From NCBI GenBank assembly GCA_036343175.1, contig JAZASR010000001.1, positions 1 to 64,000 on the forward strand: a stretch of DNA of 64,000 bases, given 5' to 3'. This document shows positions 1-8,352 of this stretch, one piece after another; position 1 is the stretch's first letter, and every line of letters starts with the position of its first letter. The notes under the pieces were generated by a model that made no database searches, was not told the origin of the DNA, and was given only the letters and a program-made list of their open reading frames with translations. The position numbers and the translations under genes were made by a program. Source of the DNA: JAEEJA01 sp036343175. GTDB lineage: Bacteria; Bacillota; Clostridia; Lachnospirales; Lachnospiraceae.

Positions 1-140
1 GATGTGGAGAACTGGTGTAACTGCCTCCCAAGGAAGGTCCTGGGTTACAGAACCCCGGGTGAAATCTTCGAGGAGGAAATCGACCGAATCTACCAGGCTA
101 CTGCCTAGCGGAGGGTGTCCAACTTGTTATTGCAATTTAC
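1..140 (+). mobile_element. IS30-family insertion sequence, right-hand end (cut by window start)
   Basis: Frame 1 encodes the last 35 residues of a transposase ending at the TAG at 106-108. It includes the motif LPRKVLGYRTPGEIF, the characteristic C-terminal signature of IS30-family DDE transposases (usually NxRPRKxLGYxTPxE). About 30 bases after the stop, ending near 140, would be the terminal inverted repeat (GTGTCCAACTTG at 116-127). The exact boundary and any target duplication cannot be fixed because the left end of the element is outside the window. Seen directly: the motif and stop. Inferred: family and boundary. Confidence 0.75.
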
Positions 141-1046
141 CATGATATTTTTGATATTACATCTGAGCTTTTAGAAGAAAAAGATATTCCGGATAACGCA
201 GACTGGGATAATAACACTATTCCATATGGACCTGAATATGAAGGTAATAATTATGATATTTCAGCTGGTGTAGACGGTTTTGGATACATTTCCCTGCATA
301 AAAATAACTATTCGGCCATTGGAGATAATGTCGTTAAGTCATTTGATTTATGTAATACCAACAATGAAGATGATATTACTATAAACGGCAGAAAGTTATC
401 CTTAAAAAAATGTGTAGATTTCTCGGACAGCGTACTGCATAGATACACAGATATTACCGGAGTATCTGTTAAACCGGTTCTTGCATCTGTTCAAACAAAT
501 CGGGATGGTGAAGAATATTTATTCGTGATGTATTATCAGACTCTGGATGGCTGTCCATTAATATCCAGTATACAGTCAGTTAATACTCAGGATCATGACG
601 ATAAATTCCCTGATAAAACGTATCCATGGGAATATGAGTACGTATGTATCAAGGGCACGGATCCAGAAGATATTATCAGTATACGTTTTGCAGCCGGCCC
701 ATTCAAAAAGCTGAACAATAAGGAAATTAAAAACATCATACCTATGAGCAGTGCTATGGAGATGCTGAACAAAAAACTTGCAGGATATAAAGAATACAAT
801 TTAGTTGATGTTGGAATATCATATCTTATGATCGATGACGGAATTAATTATGATGACAGTGATATGTCTGCAGACGACAAAGAAATACTTGCTGATAGTG
901 AAAAAGCCGGATTCTTTGGCAAGGCATATTGCAAGTACAAATACAGACCTTATTGGACATTTTATTTTAATCAGCAGCTGAATGCAGAGATCCTTGGCTA
1001 TGTTGACTGCGAGAAAGGTGATGTTGTCTTTGTCAATAATCAATAA
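120..1046 (+). pseudogene. 5'-truncated gene for an exported-looking protein, interrupted by the IS30-like element
   Basis: One frame stays open without a stop from inside the insertion-sequence end (about 120) to the TAA at 1044-1046, roughly 308 codons. The first ATG in frame is only at 525 and has no convincing ribosome binding site, so the native start was upstream and was removed by the insertion. The protein is acidic and rich in Asp, Asn and Tyr. It ends with WTFYFNQQLNAEILGYVDCEKGD-like text, resembling the PepSY/YycI-type ending in which a beta-hairpin closes an extracytoplasmic domain. It is followed by two membrane proteins and an ABC ATPase, so it was probably the extracytoplasmic partner of that transporter. 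A residual product from 525 (173 residues) is possible but unlikely to work. Function not recognised. Confidence 0.6.
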
Positions 1047-1836
1047 AAATAATACAAATTTTTACAGAATTTACCTGATCCTTTTTTCTCCTGTTACACT
1101 TATAACGATAATACTTCTGCAGCTGATATTTCTTTCAGCTGGCGTTGAAACAGAACATGATGGAGTTAAGCCGCTTATATTATGTATATTTGATGTTCTT
1201 TCAAAACATGTAAGTCCGGATGAAGAACTGATAAGAGCGGCATACTCTATAGGAGATGAATTCTCGGTTATTTTTTTTGAAGCAGTAGTAATGGTACCGG
1301 GTCTGATAATCTACATAACAGAAAGCAGATCAGGGTATAATAAATTTCAACTGGTCCGTGAAAAGAAATCAGGATTTGCAGCATCAAATTTCGCTGTCAT
1401 TGTACTTTCAGAGCTTATAATAGCAGCGGTGAGCCTGCTGGTTTACGATCTTTTAATAAGCCTGATCTTTCCGGACTGGAAGGCTTATATTGGGACATGT
1501 CTGAGAACGGATCTCATGCTTTTATTGACCATTATGATAAGCGGATTGTTTCAAATGATATTGGCAGATCTTACTTCAAATATCTTTGCGGTGTCCAGTA
1601 TATTTATCGCTGTAAATTACAGCTGCTTTTCATACTCAATTCAGCTTACTATGGATCCTGAAGTAATGGGTAATCCGTTAATATATTTATTAGATGACAA
1701 TACAGCCTGTATAAACATTTTATCGCAGGATAAGCATCTGGCAGCGGCCTGTGCTCTTATAGTGCTGATAAAATTAGTATTATTTTCGGCTGTCGAAGCA
1801 ATTATTTTAAAGATCAAGTATAAGAGGGTTATGTAA
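1021..1836 (+). CDS. ABC-2-like membrane protein (permease candidate)
   Basis: A 271-residue hydrophobic protein with about six predicted membrane segments and no recognised family motif. The ATG at 1021 is chosen because GAGAAAGGTG lies immediately before it and the product then begins near the first membrane segment; a start at 982 would overlap the preceding gene far more. It overlaps the end of the truncated upstream gene by 26 bases and is followed two bases later by another membrane protein and then an ABC ATPase. This is the layout of a two-permease ABC exporter of the ABC-2 / lantibiotic-immunity type. Operon membership is well supported; substrate is unknown. Confidence 0.6.
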   Translation: MLSLSIINKNNTNFYRIYLILFSPVTLITIILLQLIFLSAGVETEHDGVKPLILCIFDVLSKHVSPDEELIRAAYSIGDEFSVIFFEAVVMVPGLIIYITESRSGYNKFQLVREKKSGFAASNFAVIVLSELIIAAVSLLVYDLLISLIFPDWKAYIGTCLRTDLMLLLTIMISGLFQMILADLTSNIFAVSSIFIAVNYSCFSYSIQLTMDPEVMGNPLIYLLDDNTACINILSQDKHLAAACALIVLIKLVLFSAVEAIILKIKYKRVM

Positions 1837-1838
1837 AT

Positions 1839-2696
1839 ATGAAAAGGATCAGTCTTATTAATAATTACTCTAATATTGAATTGTTCCAATTGTTCCATGA
1901 CAAAAAAATATTTGTATATCTGGTATTTTTGGTATTTAGCTATCAATTCATAGTACGTCCATTTAATCAGGCTGCAATGAATACCGGTAAAAATTTTTCT
2001 ATGCCTGAAATTTTTTTAGCTTTAAGCAACAGTGGCTGGATTATGGTAATACTGCCTTTGGTATTTCTGATGCTGATTTCTGATTTCCCTATGAATAATT
2101 CCAATACATATATTTTTGTGAGCAAGACCGGGAGAAGGAACTGGTGTATTTCAGAATTATTATTTATTTTAAAATTCGAAGCAGTCTATATTATCTCAAC
2201 ATTCATCATGACAAGTCTATTTGGATTAAAGTATGGGAAATTAAGGTTTTGCTGGAGTGATATGACGAGCAGATATTCTGAATATGAAGATTCATCAGAA
2301 GTCAATGTTCTGAAAGAACTGATATCAGGTAAACTCTACAACCAGATGCCTCTTATGCATTGTCTGTTATTGACATGTGCATTGCTGCTGCTGTACCTGT
2401 TTATGCTTTCATGCATTTTTCTTCTTTTTTTTATTAATAATAAAAGAACTGCCGGCTTGATTACTACGATCTTCATAGTGTTTCTTGGTCCGGTGCTTGC
2501 AGCAGTAAAGACTAAATATATGTGGCTGCTTCCATATGCACATACCTCATTGACCCTGCACTATACTGAATATTTCAGAAAGCCTGTAGCCTCTGTGGGT
2601 ATATCCTTCATATATTTTGCATTTATAGATATCATACTGACAGTAAATATCCTGATGCAGGCAAATTACTACTCCTTTATGAATAAGGAAAATTGA
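1839..2696 (+). CDS. Second ABC-2-like membrane protein
   Basis: A 285-residue polytopic membrane protein with about six hydrophobic segments. The central loop (around residues 135-165) is charged and probably extracytoplasmic. It starts two bases after the preceding permease stop, with AGAGGG upstream, so the two are translated together. The pair probably forms the membrane channel for the ATPase at 2810-3460. No sequence motif identifies a substrate. The A+T-rich composition matches the preceding gene, so the three genes look like one unit acquired or retained together. Confidence 0.6.
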   Translation: MKRISLINNYSNIELFQLFHDKKIFVYLVFLVFSYQFIVRPFNQAAMNTGKNFSMPEIFLALSNSGWIMVILPLVFLMLISDFPMNNSNTYIFVSKTGRRNWCISELLFILKFEAVYIISTFIMTSLFGLKYGKLRFCWSDMTSRYSEYEDSSEVNVLKELISGKLYNQMPLMHCLLLTCALLLLYLFMLSCIFLLFFINNKRTAGLITTIFIVFLGPVLAAVKTKYMWLLPYAHTSLTLHYTEYFRKPVASVGISFIYFAFIDIILTVNILMQANYYSFMNKEN

Positions 2697-2809
2697 TAAA
2701 AGTGATACCGCGCCCCTTGTGTTTTTTTACGACGGGAGCGTCATAATAAAAATGGTAATAAACAATTAAAATTAAATTACAAGCAACATTGCAGAAGGGA
2801 AACTGTATC

Positions 2810-3460
2810 ATGAGTTATGTAGAAGTTGAAAAGCTGAACCTTATTATAGGAAACAATACAATATTAAAGGATATATCATTTTCTGTAGACAAGGGCAGCA
2901 TTTTAGGACTTATAGGTTTTAATGGATCTGGGAAGACAATGATAATGAGATGTGTGTCAGGTCTTGTGCTTGCAACTGAAGGTACTATTAAAGTGGGCGG
3001 AAAAATAATTGGCAGGGATCTTGATTTCCCAGAGTCGATGGGGCTCATTATAGAAACACCGGGATTCATACCTTATTACAGTGGATTTCAAAATCTTAAA
3101 ATACTCTCAGGTATCCAGAAAAAGGCTGATAATAACAGGATCAGAGAAGTGATGAAAATAGTAGGGTTGGATCCTGAAATGAAGAAAAAAGTACAAAAAT
3201 ACAGCCTTGGAATGAGGCAGCGCCTGGGCGTGGCCCAGGCGATCCTTGATGACCCGGAGCTTCTTATTCTGGATGAACCATTTAATGGACTTGATATTAA
3301 TGGAGTCCGCCAGATCCGTGATCTGATAATAGAATTTAAAAAAGAAGGAAAAGCTGTGATCCTTTCTTCTCATAATTCAGATGATATAAACATTCTCTGT
3401 GATAAGAAAATATATCTGGATCATGGTCATGAAGTATCAGAAGAAGAGCTGAAAGTATGA
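2810..3460 (+). CDS. ABC transporter ATP-binding protein (BcrA/DRA subfamily-like)
   Basis: ATPase subunit expected to power the two preceding membrane proteins. Visible motifs are Walker A GFNGSGKT (about residue 36), the signature YSLGMRQRLGVAQ (as in bacitracin and lantibiotic exporters, where SLGM replaces LSGG), Walker B LLILDEPFNG and the switch histidine in SSHN. The start is ATG 2810 with GAAGGGA 10 bases upstream; a TTG at 2789 would add seven residues before the normal N-terminus. It is 216 residues, slightly shorter than the roughly 300-residue BcrA proteins because the C-terminal extension is missing. A 93-base gap separates it from the permease before it. Probable role: export of or immunity to a peptide, or regulation by one; substrate unknown. 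Confidence 0.85.
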   Translation: MSYVEVEKLNLIIGNNTILKDISFSVDKGSILGLIGFNGSGKTMIMRCVSGLVLATEGTIKVGGKIIGRDLDFPESMGLIIETPGFIPYYSGFQNLKILSGIQKKADNNRIREVMKIVGLDPEMKKKVQKYSLGMRQRLGVAQAILDDPELLILDEPFNGLDINGVRQIRDLIIEFKKEGKAVILSSHNSDDINILCDKKIYLDHGHEVSEEELKV

Positions 3461-3609
3461 TATTATATCCTGGTGATCCAAACATCCTGGATATTATAAT
3501 TGACCGCAATTTAGCAAAATCAGTTTTTAAAAGCTTAAAAATCAGTCCGATTTGATGTAAACTTATTAGGATTTTATAAGAAGATAAATGGTAAGAAGGA
3601 CTGATACAA

Positions 3610-4983
3610 GTGAAAAGAAATTCAAGGATCAATAAGAGGAAAACGACCGCAGCTTCCATGACTAGCGGACCGATCACCAGGCAGATACTTGCCTTTGCAG
3701 TACCACTGATGTTCGGAAATATATTTCAAATATTATATAATACTGGTGACTCCATAATAGTCGGCAGATTTGTAGGAACTTATGCATTGGCCGCAATGGG
3801 GGCGACTACACCTATAACCAACATGGCGGTCTTTTTCTTCAACGGTTTTTCCATAGGCGCGACTGTCGTGATCGGTCATTTCTTTGGTGCCAGGGATAGA
3901 CTCAGGGTTCACAAGGCAATAGAGACCACAATGATGCTTACCTTTATCCTCTGTATATTATTTACTGCAGGCGGGATATGGGGACAGAAGTATCTTTTGG
4001 AGCTCATGAAAACCCCCGCAGATGTATTCCCACAGGCAGAGCAGTATCTGATCATTTACTTTGCAGGAGCAAGCAGCCTGCTCATATATAATATGGTCTC
4101 AGGGATCCTCCGCGCAGTCGGGGATTCGGTCAGACCCCTGTACTTTCTCGTCATCACAAGTGTTCTGAATATATTACTTGATTTTCTGTTCGTAGTGGGG
4201 CTTAAATGGGGAATAGCGGGCGCTGCAATAGCAACTGTCATTGCTGAGTTTACGTCTGCTGTTTTGACCCTTATTCTTCTTACCAATACCGAAGACATCT
4301 ATAAGCTTGTCTGGAAGGATCTTTCTATCGACAGGAGCATATTTGGCCAGATCATGGCAATAGGTCTGCCAAATGCCATACAGACGGCAGTTACCTCCTT
4401 TTCAAATGTCTTTGTTCAGAGCTATGTTAACTTTTTCGGGGCAAATGTAATGGCTGGCTGGGCCGCCTACAACAGGCTGGATCAGTTTGTAATGCTGCCA
4501 ATGCAGTCCATGGCCATGGCAGCAACAACTTTTGTCAGTCAGAATATTGGGGCTGCGGATGTAAAACGGGCCAACCGGGGGACTAAGATATCCATTGCGT
4601 TGACGCTGATCATTACTTTCTGTATTATCAGTATCCTGCAGATCTGTGCTGTGCCTGCCATACGGCTCTTTGATACTCATAAGGAGGTTATTGAGGTAGG
4701 AGTTACATTTGTCCGCGTAAATATGTACTTTCTGCTCTTCAACTGTATCAACCATGTACTTGCCGGGGCACTCCGCGGCCGCGGTGACTCAACCGCACCA
4801 ATGATCATAATGCTGTTAAGCTTCGTCCTTTTCAGACAGATATACCTGTATCTGATAACAAATTTCTTTATCAACACCCCGGCAGCAGTCGGCTTCGGTT
4901 ATCCGGTCGGATGGATGATATGTGCTGTTATTGAAGTGACATACTTCTTTATTTGCTGGAACAAAAAGGAGAAGACAAAATAA
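3610..4983 (+). CDS. MATE family multidrug/cation efflux protein
   Basis: A 457-residue membrane transporter with the two MATE halves in tandem, about twelve membrane segments. The first half begins TRQILAFAVPLMFGNIFQILYNTGDSIIVGRFVG, the typical NorM/DinF N-terminus. The second half begins around residue 235 (IFGQIMAIGLPNAIQTAVTSFS). Such proteins exchange Na+ or H+ for organic cations or drugs. The start is GTG 3610, preceded by AAGAAGGA at 3594. It stands alone, 150 bases after the ABC cluster and about 200 bases before an HD-GYP gene. Substrate cannot be read from sequence. Confidence 0.9.
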   Translation: MKRNSRINKRKTTAASMTSGPITRQILAFAVPLMFGNIFQILYNTGDSIIVGRFVGTYALAAMGATTPITNMAVFFFNGFSIGATVVIGHFFGARDRLRVHKAIETTMMLTFILCILFTAGGIWGQKYLLELMKTPADVFPQAEQYLIIYFAGASSLLIYNMVSGILRAVGDSVRPLYFLVITSVLNILLDFLFVVGLKWGIAGAAIATVIAEFTSAVLTLILLTNTEDIYKLVWKDLSIDRSIFGQIMAIGLPNAIQTAVTSFSNVFVQSYVNFFGANVMAGWAAYNRLDQFVMLPMQSMAMAATTFVSQNIGAADVKRANRGTKISIALTLIITFCIISILQICAVPAIRLFDTHKEVIEVGVTFVRVNMYFLLFNCINHVLAGALRGRGDSTAPMIIMLLSFVLFRQIYLYLITNFFINTPAAVGFGYPVGWMICAVIEVTYFFICWNKKEKTK

Positions 4984-5187
4984 AATATTTTAGAGGTCGG
5001 GAATATATTTGCTGATCTGTTTACAGGAATTTTAATTAACAGCAGCCTTAATTTTTACTTTCATCAGTTATATTTATATTGTGAAGAAGTACGCTTATCA
5101 GCCCAGGTAAAAAAAATCATCTGAGTGATCTTTGGGTAATAAGTAATGGCATTAAGCGGATCATATAACATATAACAGGTGATAATG

Positions 5188-5946
5188 ATGGAAATAGAGA
5201 AGATAATAATAACCTCATTGATAATACTGGCGCTTATCGTGGTAGCCAGTGTTCTTACAATATCAAATATCAGGCTCCGCCGTGAGCACTTGCATGCTGA
5301 GCGCCTTACAGACCAGCTGATAACGACCCTTGTCAGTGCCATAGATGCCAAGGACACATATACACAAGGCCATTCTATCCGTGTCGCCCTTTACTCCAAG
5401 GAGCTTGCAAGGCGGGCGGGAAAGAGTCAGAAATTCCAGGACAATGTATATTATCTTGGAATGGTCCACGATGTAGGTAAGATTGGTGTTCCGGGTGTCA
5501 TACTCAGAAAGACTGAAAAGCTTACCGATGAAGAATACAATAAGATCCGCGAGCATCCCACCATGGGTGGTGAGATCCTTGACGGGATCACGGAAATACC
5601 GGGTATAAGGATCGGCGCCCTCTATCACCATGAGCACTATGACGGCAGCGGCTATCCATTTGGCATGAGGGGCGACAGCATACCAGAAGAGGCAAGGATC
5701 ATCGCTGTTGCTGATACCTACGATGCCATGGCTTCAAACCGATACTATAGATCTGCCATGCCTCAGGATAAGATACGGGACATCATCGAGGAAAGCGCCG
5801 GCAAGCAGCTTGACCCCTTCTATGCAAAGCTTATGATAGAGATGATAGATGATGATAAGAACTATGTCATGAGGGGTCAGCAGATAGCATCCAGGGACAG
5901 TATCGGAAATATCAGGGATTATCTGAATATTAAACGGCACGCCTGA
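5188..5946 (+). CDS. HD-GYP domain cyclic-di-GMP phosphodiesterase, membrane-anchored
   Basis: A 252-residue protein with one N-terminal membrane helix (about residues 5-27), then a complete HD-GYP domain. Visible are the HD pair in MVHDVGKIGVP (about residues 94-95), the His-rich metal site ALYHHEHYDGSGYP containing the GYP motif, and VADTYDAMAS. These are the residues needed to hydrolyse cyclic-di-GMP to GMP. The start is placed at ATG 5188, six bases after AGGTG; upstream GTG 5179 and ATG 5185 are possible. No receiver or sensor domain is present, so input must come through the membrane anchor or a partner. It is followed by an EAL phosphodiesterase gene with its own promoter. Confidence 0.9.
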   Translation: MEIEKIIITSLIILALIVVASVLTISNIRLRREHLHAERLTDQLITTLVSAIDAKDTYTQGHSIRVALYSKELARRAGKSQKFQDNVYYLGMVHDVGKIGVPGVILRKTEKLTDEEYNKIREHPTMGGEILDGITEIPGIRIGALYHHEHYDGSGYPFGMRGDSIPEEARIIAVADTYDAMASNRYYRSAMPQDKIRDIIEESAGKQLDPFYAKLMIEMIDDDKNYVMRGQQIASRDSIGNIRDYLNIKRHA

Positions 5947-5991
5947 AAAATATTGTTTTTATGTTTTGGCTTTGAATCATCACTATTTCAC

Positions 5992-6020
5992 TTGATTGCG
6001 TTCTTATTTGCGGGTAAAAT
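5992..6020 (+). promoter_or_regulatory. Predicted sigma-A promoter of the EAL gene at 6082
   Basis: TTGATT at 5992-5997 and TAAAAT at 6015-6020 are separated by exactly 17 bases. The -10 box is 62 bases before the coding start. It implies that the EAL gene is transcribed separately from the HD-GYP gene. Confidence 0.5.
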
Positions 6021-6081
6021 TATTATGTTAGGATTATCACAGATATACATTAACAGGAATTAAAGCAAAGGAAGGCTTACT

Positions 6082-7743
6082 ATGAAGGTGAAAACATACA
6101 ATCCGCAGGAGATAAGGGCCTTTATGGATCAGCTTAAGGACATATATCCGATAGTACGTCTTGTTGATCCTGAGGAATGCCGTGTGTTAAGCGTTGCAGA
6201 GGACGGGAAATTGAGCTTTACGGTTCCATGCTATGAAGCCTGGCACGCGGGCGTGCGCTGTGCAAACTGCATAAGCTACAGGGCGAGCCAGACTCAGAAG
6301 CCTATGTCTAAGTTAAAGCCCGGTCCCGATAATGATTTCAATATAACCAGCGTTCCGGTGTTCATAAAGAATGGAAATACACTCATATCCTGCAACTTAG
6401 AGACCGGAACGATAGAGCCTAAGAAGGACGATAATCTGTCTGGTCTGGATAAGGCTATAGAAAAAGATGTCAATAATGCCGAATATCTTATAACCCATGA
6501 CATCCTGACACGTCTCTACAGCGTGGAGGGTTTTTACCGCAAGGCCCGTACTATCCTGATCGCGCATCCTGATAAGACTTACCTTATCGTGGCTCTGAAT
6601 GTCAAACGTTTCAGCCTGGTAAATACCATGTTCGGCCGTTCATATGGCAATTCCGTCATCATATCGATTGCCGACATGCTTCGTGAGGAGAAGATAAAAG
6701 ATGCCATATATGCATATGATTCTGCAGAAGGTTTTTTATGTCTGATAAAAGAGGATGACACATTAGAGGACAGGCTCAATGAGATAATTTCAGAAGCCAG
6801 GAGAAGATTTTCAACCCCGGGTTTTATGTTTTCGATGCGTGCCGGAATCTATGAGATCAAAGATCCGAACATCCCGCTTTCTGTTATGGTGGAGCGTGCT
6901 GTTCTGGCTATAAAGAAGACAAGTCAGAGCAGGCTCAGAGCTATAACCTGGTTCTCAGAGAACATGCTTACTGAAGAGCTTCATGAACAGTACGTGGTCA
7001 GTGTATTTGATAAGACTCTTACAGACAATCGCTTTAAGATGTACCTGCAGCCTCAGGTAGACAAAGACGGAAGGATCCTTGGCACTGAAGCACTGGTACG
7101 ATGTTTCAGAGAGGATGGAAATATAGCTCCGCCTGATACTTTTGTCGGGATACTTGAAAAATCCGAGCAGATATCACAGATGGACAGGTATATGTGGGAG
7201 CAGGCTGCCTGTAAGCTTTCCGAATGGAAAGAAAAACCTGCATTCAAAGATCTTTATATATCCGTAAACGTATCACCAAAGGACATATACACCATGGACG
7301 TTCCTGAGGTCTTCAGGGACATTTGTCAGAAATACGGCGTCGACCCGGCAAAACTTCATGTTGAGATAACCGAGACCTCAGTACTCAATGATATTAATAA
7401 TCGTGCAAGGAATATTGAAAAGCTGCAGGGCTATGGTTTTACGGTCGAGATAGATGATTTCGGAAAAGGTTCATCGTCACTTGCCATGCTTAGCAAATCC
7501 AACGCAGACGTCCTTAAGATCGACCGCGAATTCATAATAGAGATACAGACCTCCCCGAAGGCCCATCACATACTTAGCTCTGTAATAGATCTTATAAAGA
7601 GCATCAATATGCATTCCATAGTCGAGGGCGTCGAGACCCGTGAACAGCTGGATATCCTTACTGCTATGGGCTGCAGGGTCTTTCAGGGGTATTATTTTTC
7701 AAAGCCTCTTCCGCCTGAAGAGCTTGAGAAAAAATATGCATAA
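6082..7743 (+). CDS. EAL-domain cyclic-di-GMP phosphodiesterase with degenerate GGDEF and Cys-rich N-terminal domain
   Basis: 553 residues. Residues 1-110 form a small domain with a cysteine cluster (VPCYEAWHAGVRCANCISYRA), a candidate metal or redox sensor. Residues about 135-290 resemble a GGDEF fold, but the GGDEF signature is replaced by AYDSAEGF-like text, so no cyclase activity is expected. Residues about 310-550 are an EAL domain with the catalytic set present: EALVR, the Asn of SVNVS, VEITET, DDFGKG, the Lys of LKIDREF, VEGVET and the Gln of VFQGYYFS. It should therefore hydrolyse cyclic-di-GMP. Start ATG 6082 is preceded by AAAGGAAGG. Its neighbour is an HD-GYP phosphodiesterase. Confidence 0.9.
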   Translation: MKVKTYNPQEIRAFMDQLKDIYPIVRLVDPEECRVLSVAEDGKLSFTVPCYEAWHAGVRCANCISYRASQTQKPMSKLKPGPDNDFNITSVPVFIKNGNTLISCNLETGTIEPKKDDNLSGLDKAIEKDVNNAEYLITHDILTRLYSVEGFYRKARTILIAHPDKTYLIVALNVKRFSLVNTMFGRSYGNSVIISIADMLREEKIKDAIYAYDSAEGFLCLIKEDDTLEDRLNEIISEARRRFSTPGFMFSMRAGIYEIKDPNIPLSVMVERAVLAIKKTSQSRLRAITWFSENMLTEELHEQYVVSVFDKTLTDNRFKMYLQPQVDKDGRILGTEALVRCFREDGNIAPPDTFVGILEKSEQISQMDRYMWEQAACKLSEWKEKPAFKDLYISVNVSPKDIYTMDVPEVFRDICQKYGVDPAKLHVEITETSVLNDINNRARNIEKLQGYGFTVEIDDFGKGSSSLAMLSKSNADVLKIDREFIIEIQTSPKAHHILSSVIDLIKSINMHSIVEGVETREQLDILTAMGCRVFQGYYFSKPLPPEELEKKYA

Positions 7744-7789
7744 TATTTATCAAAGATCAGCAGCTTTTCTGGTCCTGGAGGGAAGATAA

Positions 7790-8249
7790 ATGAACATCAG
7801 GAAGATCGCAATAGCCGGCGCAGGCACCATGGGATATTCCATGGCTGATATTTTTGCGGGAAAGGGTTATGAGGTAACTCTTTGGAACCGCAGAGAGGAG
7901 ACACTTGAGAGATCAAAAGGAAAGATCTCAGATAATTCTGTTGATAAGATCAGGTACTCAACTAATATGGATGACTTCAGGGGTCAGGATTTGATAGTTG
8001 AGTCCATAGCCGAAAATATGGACTTGAAGCTTGATTTTTTCAGGGATCTATCGAAGGTCACCGATCCGGAAACTATTATCACAACTAACACTTCGGGATT
8101 ATCTATCAACAAATTATCAACATCTGTTGATAACCCAGTCCGTTTTTTGGGATTTCACTGGTTCAACCCGCCAACACTCATACCTTTGATCGAAATAATC
8201 AGAACGCGATAAGAAGCTTCAGGCTGTTTATGATGCCTTATATAAATGA
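7790..8249 (+). pseudogene. Decayed 3-hydroxyacyl-CoA dehydrogenase (N-terminal half, frameshifted)
   Basis: The readable frame gives 140 residues that match the NAD-binding half of 3-hydroxyacyl-CoA dehydrogenase: GAGTMGYSMADIFAGKGYEV (Rossmann glycines), VESIAENMDLKLDFFRDLS, NTSGLSI, and the catalytic-site region GFHWFNPPTLIPLIEII. It stops at the TAA at 8210-8212. In the +1 frame from 8208 the expected continuation reads DKKLQAVYDALYK before TGA at 8247-8249, so a one-base shift has occurred. The whole C-terminal catalytic/dimer domain (about 150 residues) is gone. The start at 7790 has a good GGAGGGAAG site. A truncated product may be made but cannot be a normal dehydrogenase. Confidence 0.8.
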
Positions 8250-8352
8250 TCATTTTTCAATATAAGCTATGTGAACAGATCCATATTATTTGTTGATTTT
8301 ACGGGATGATGACAAAGAGATATACATTTAAATAGTTTAGTGAGGTAACTGC

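Noticed and set aside
3461..3609. Possible small gene between the ABC ATPase and the MATE gene
   Set aside because: No frame with both a start and a ribosome site; nothing recognised.
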